Below are positions 20,589 through 20,619 of a DNA stretch of 20,619 nt, in pieces. The notes under the pieces are model-generated. The model was given only the letters and a program-made list of their open reading frames with translations, searched no databases and had not been told where the DNA came from. Every line of letters starts with the position of its first letter. Within the stretch, counting starts at the first letter, position 1. Source of the stretch: JBFGCT01 sp041581055. Its GTDB lineage: Bacteria; Actinomycetota; Acidimicrobiia; Acidimicrobiales; Ilumatobacteraceae. The position numbers and the translations under genes are program-made. Where the stretch lies: the NCBI GenBank assembly GCA_041581055.1, contig JBFGCT010000059.1, positions 1-20,619 on the forward strand, read 5' to 3'.

Positions 20589-20619
20589 CAAGCTGGAAAT
20601 CGGCGGTGAGCAGGGCAAA

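Overview
The window is about 20.6 kb of very GC-rich DNA, dense with genes, most of them on the minus strand. Read along that strand, the order is argS, lysA, hom, thrC, rho, rpmE, prfA, prmC. This is the conserved actinobacterial lysine/threonine, transcription-termination and translation-release neighbourhood. Three features point to an actinobacterium, probably of class Acidimicrobiia: the gene order, a Rho with a long low-complexity insert, and a secreted protein with 'PxRLLDTR' repeats. The class assignment is an inference; no rRNA is present.

From left to right: the 3' part of an S9-family (DPP-IV-like) peptidase overlaps a small TerB-like gene on the plus strand (1-2354). Converging on them, the minus strand carries prfA and then a prmC that runs without a stop into an AAC(6')-like acetyltransferase domain (2370-4876). 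Upstream of prfA is an unrecognised gene (4907-5965). Next comes a roughly 400-bp non-coding interval with overlapping palindromes and decaying tandem repeats. It is followed by a DUF1501/DUF1800 pair (6365-10231). The DUF1501 member has a Tat-type leader and three C-terminal surface-type repeats. These extra genes separate rpmE from prfA, which are usually close together.

The right half holds rpmE (10425-10661), rho (10756-12723), thrC and hom (12977-15666), a PemK/MazF-like gene one base after lysA (15778-16269), and lysA (16271-17548). A divergent plus-strand pair, a lipoprotein and a two-helix membrane protein (17614-18656), ends tail to tail with argS (18690-20420). A tRNA-Arg with anticodon CCG lies just upstream of argS on the plus strand (20517-20588). 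No thrB lies between thrC and rho.

Functionally, hom, thrC and lysA provide steps to threonine and to lysine. argS and tRNA-Arg, rpmE, prfA and prmC serve translation, and rho ends transcription. Several genes lack a Shine-Dalgarno sequence and instead have a TANNNT-like hexamer 6-9 nt before the start codon, which suggests leaderless or near-leaderless transcripts. rho and rpmE look different: each has a recognisable promoter, a structured leader beginning at the predicted start site, and a Shine-Dalgarno sequence. The points most worth a second look are the PrmC-acetyltransferase fusion, the DUF1501/DUF1800 insertion, the PemK-like gene without an antitoxin, and the dyad operators or leaders at rpmE, rho, hom and 6068-6097.
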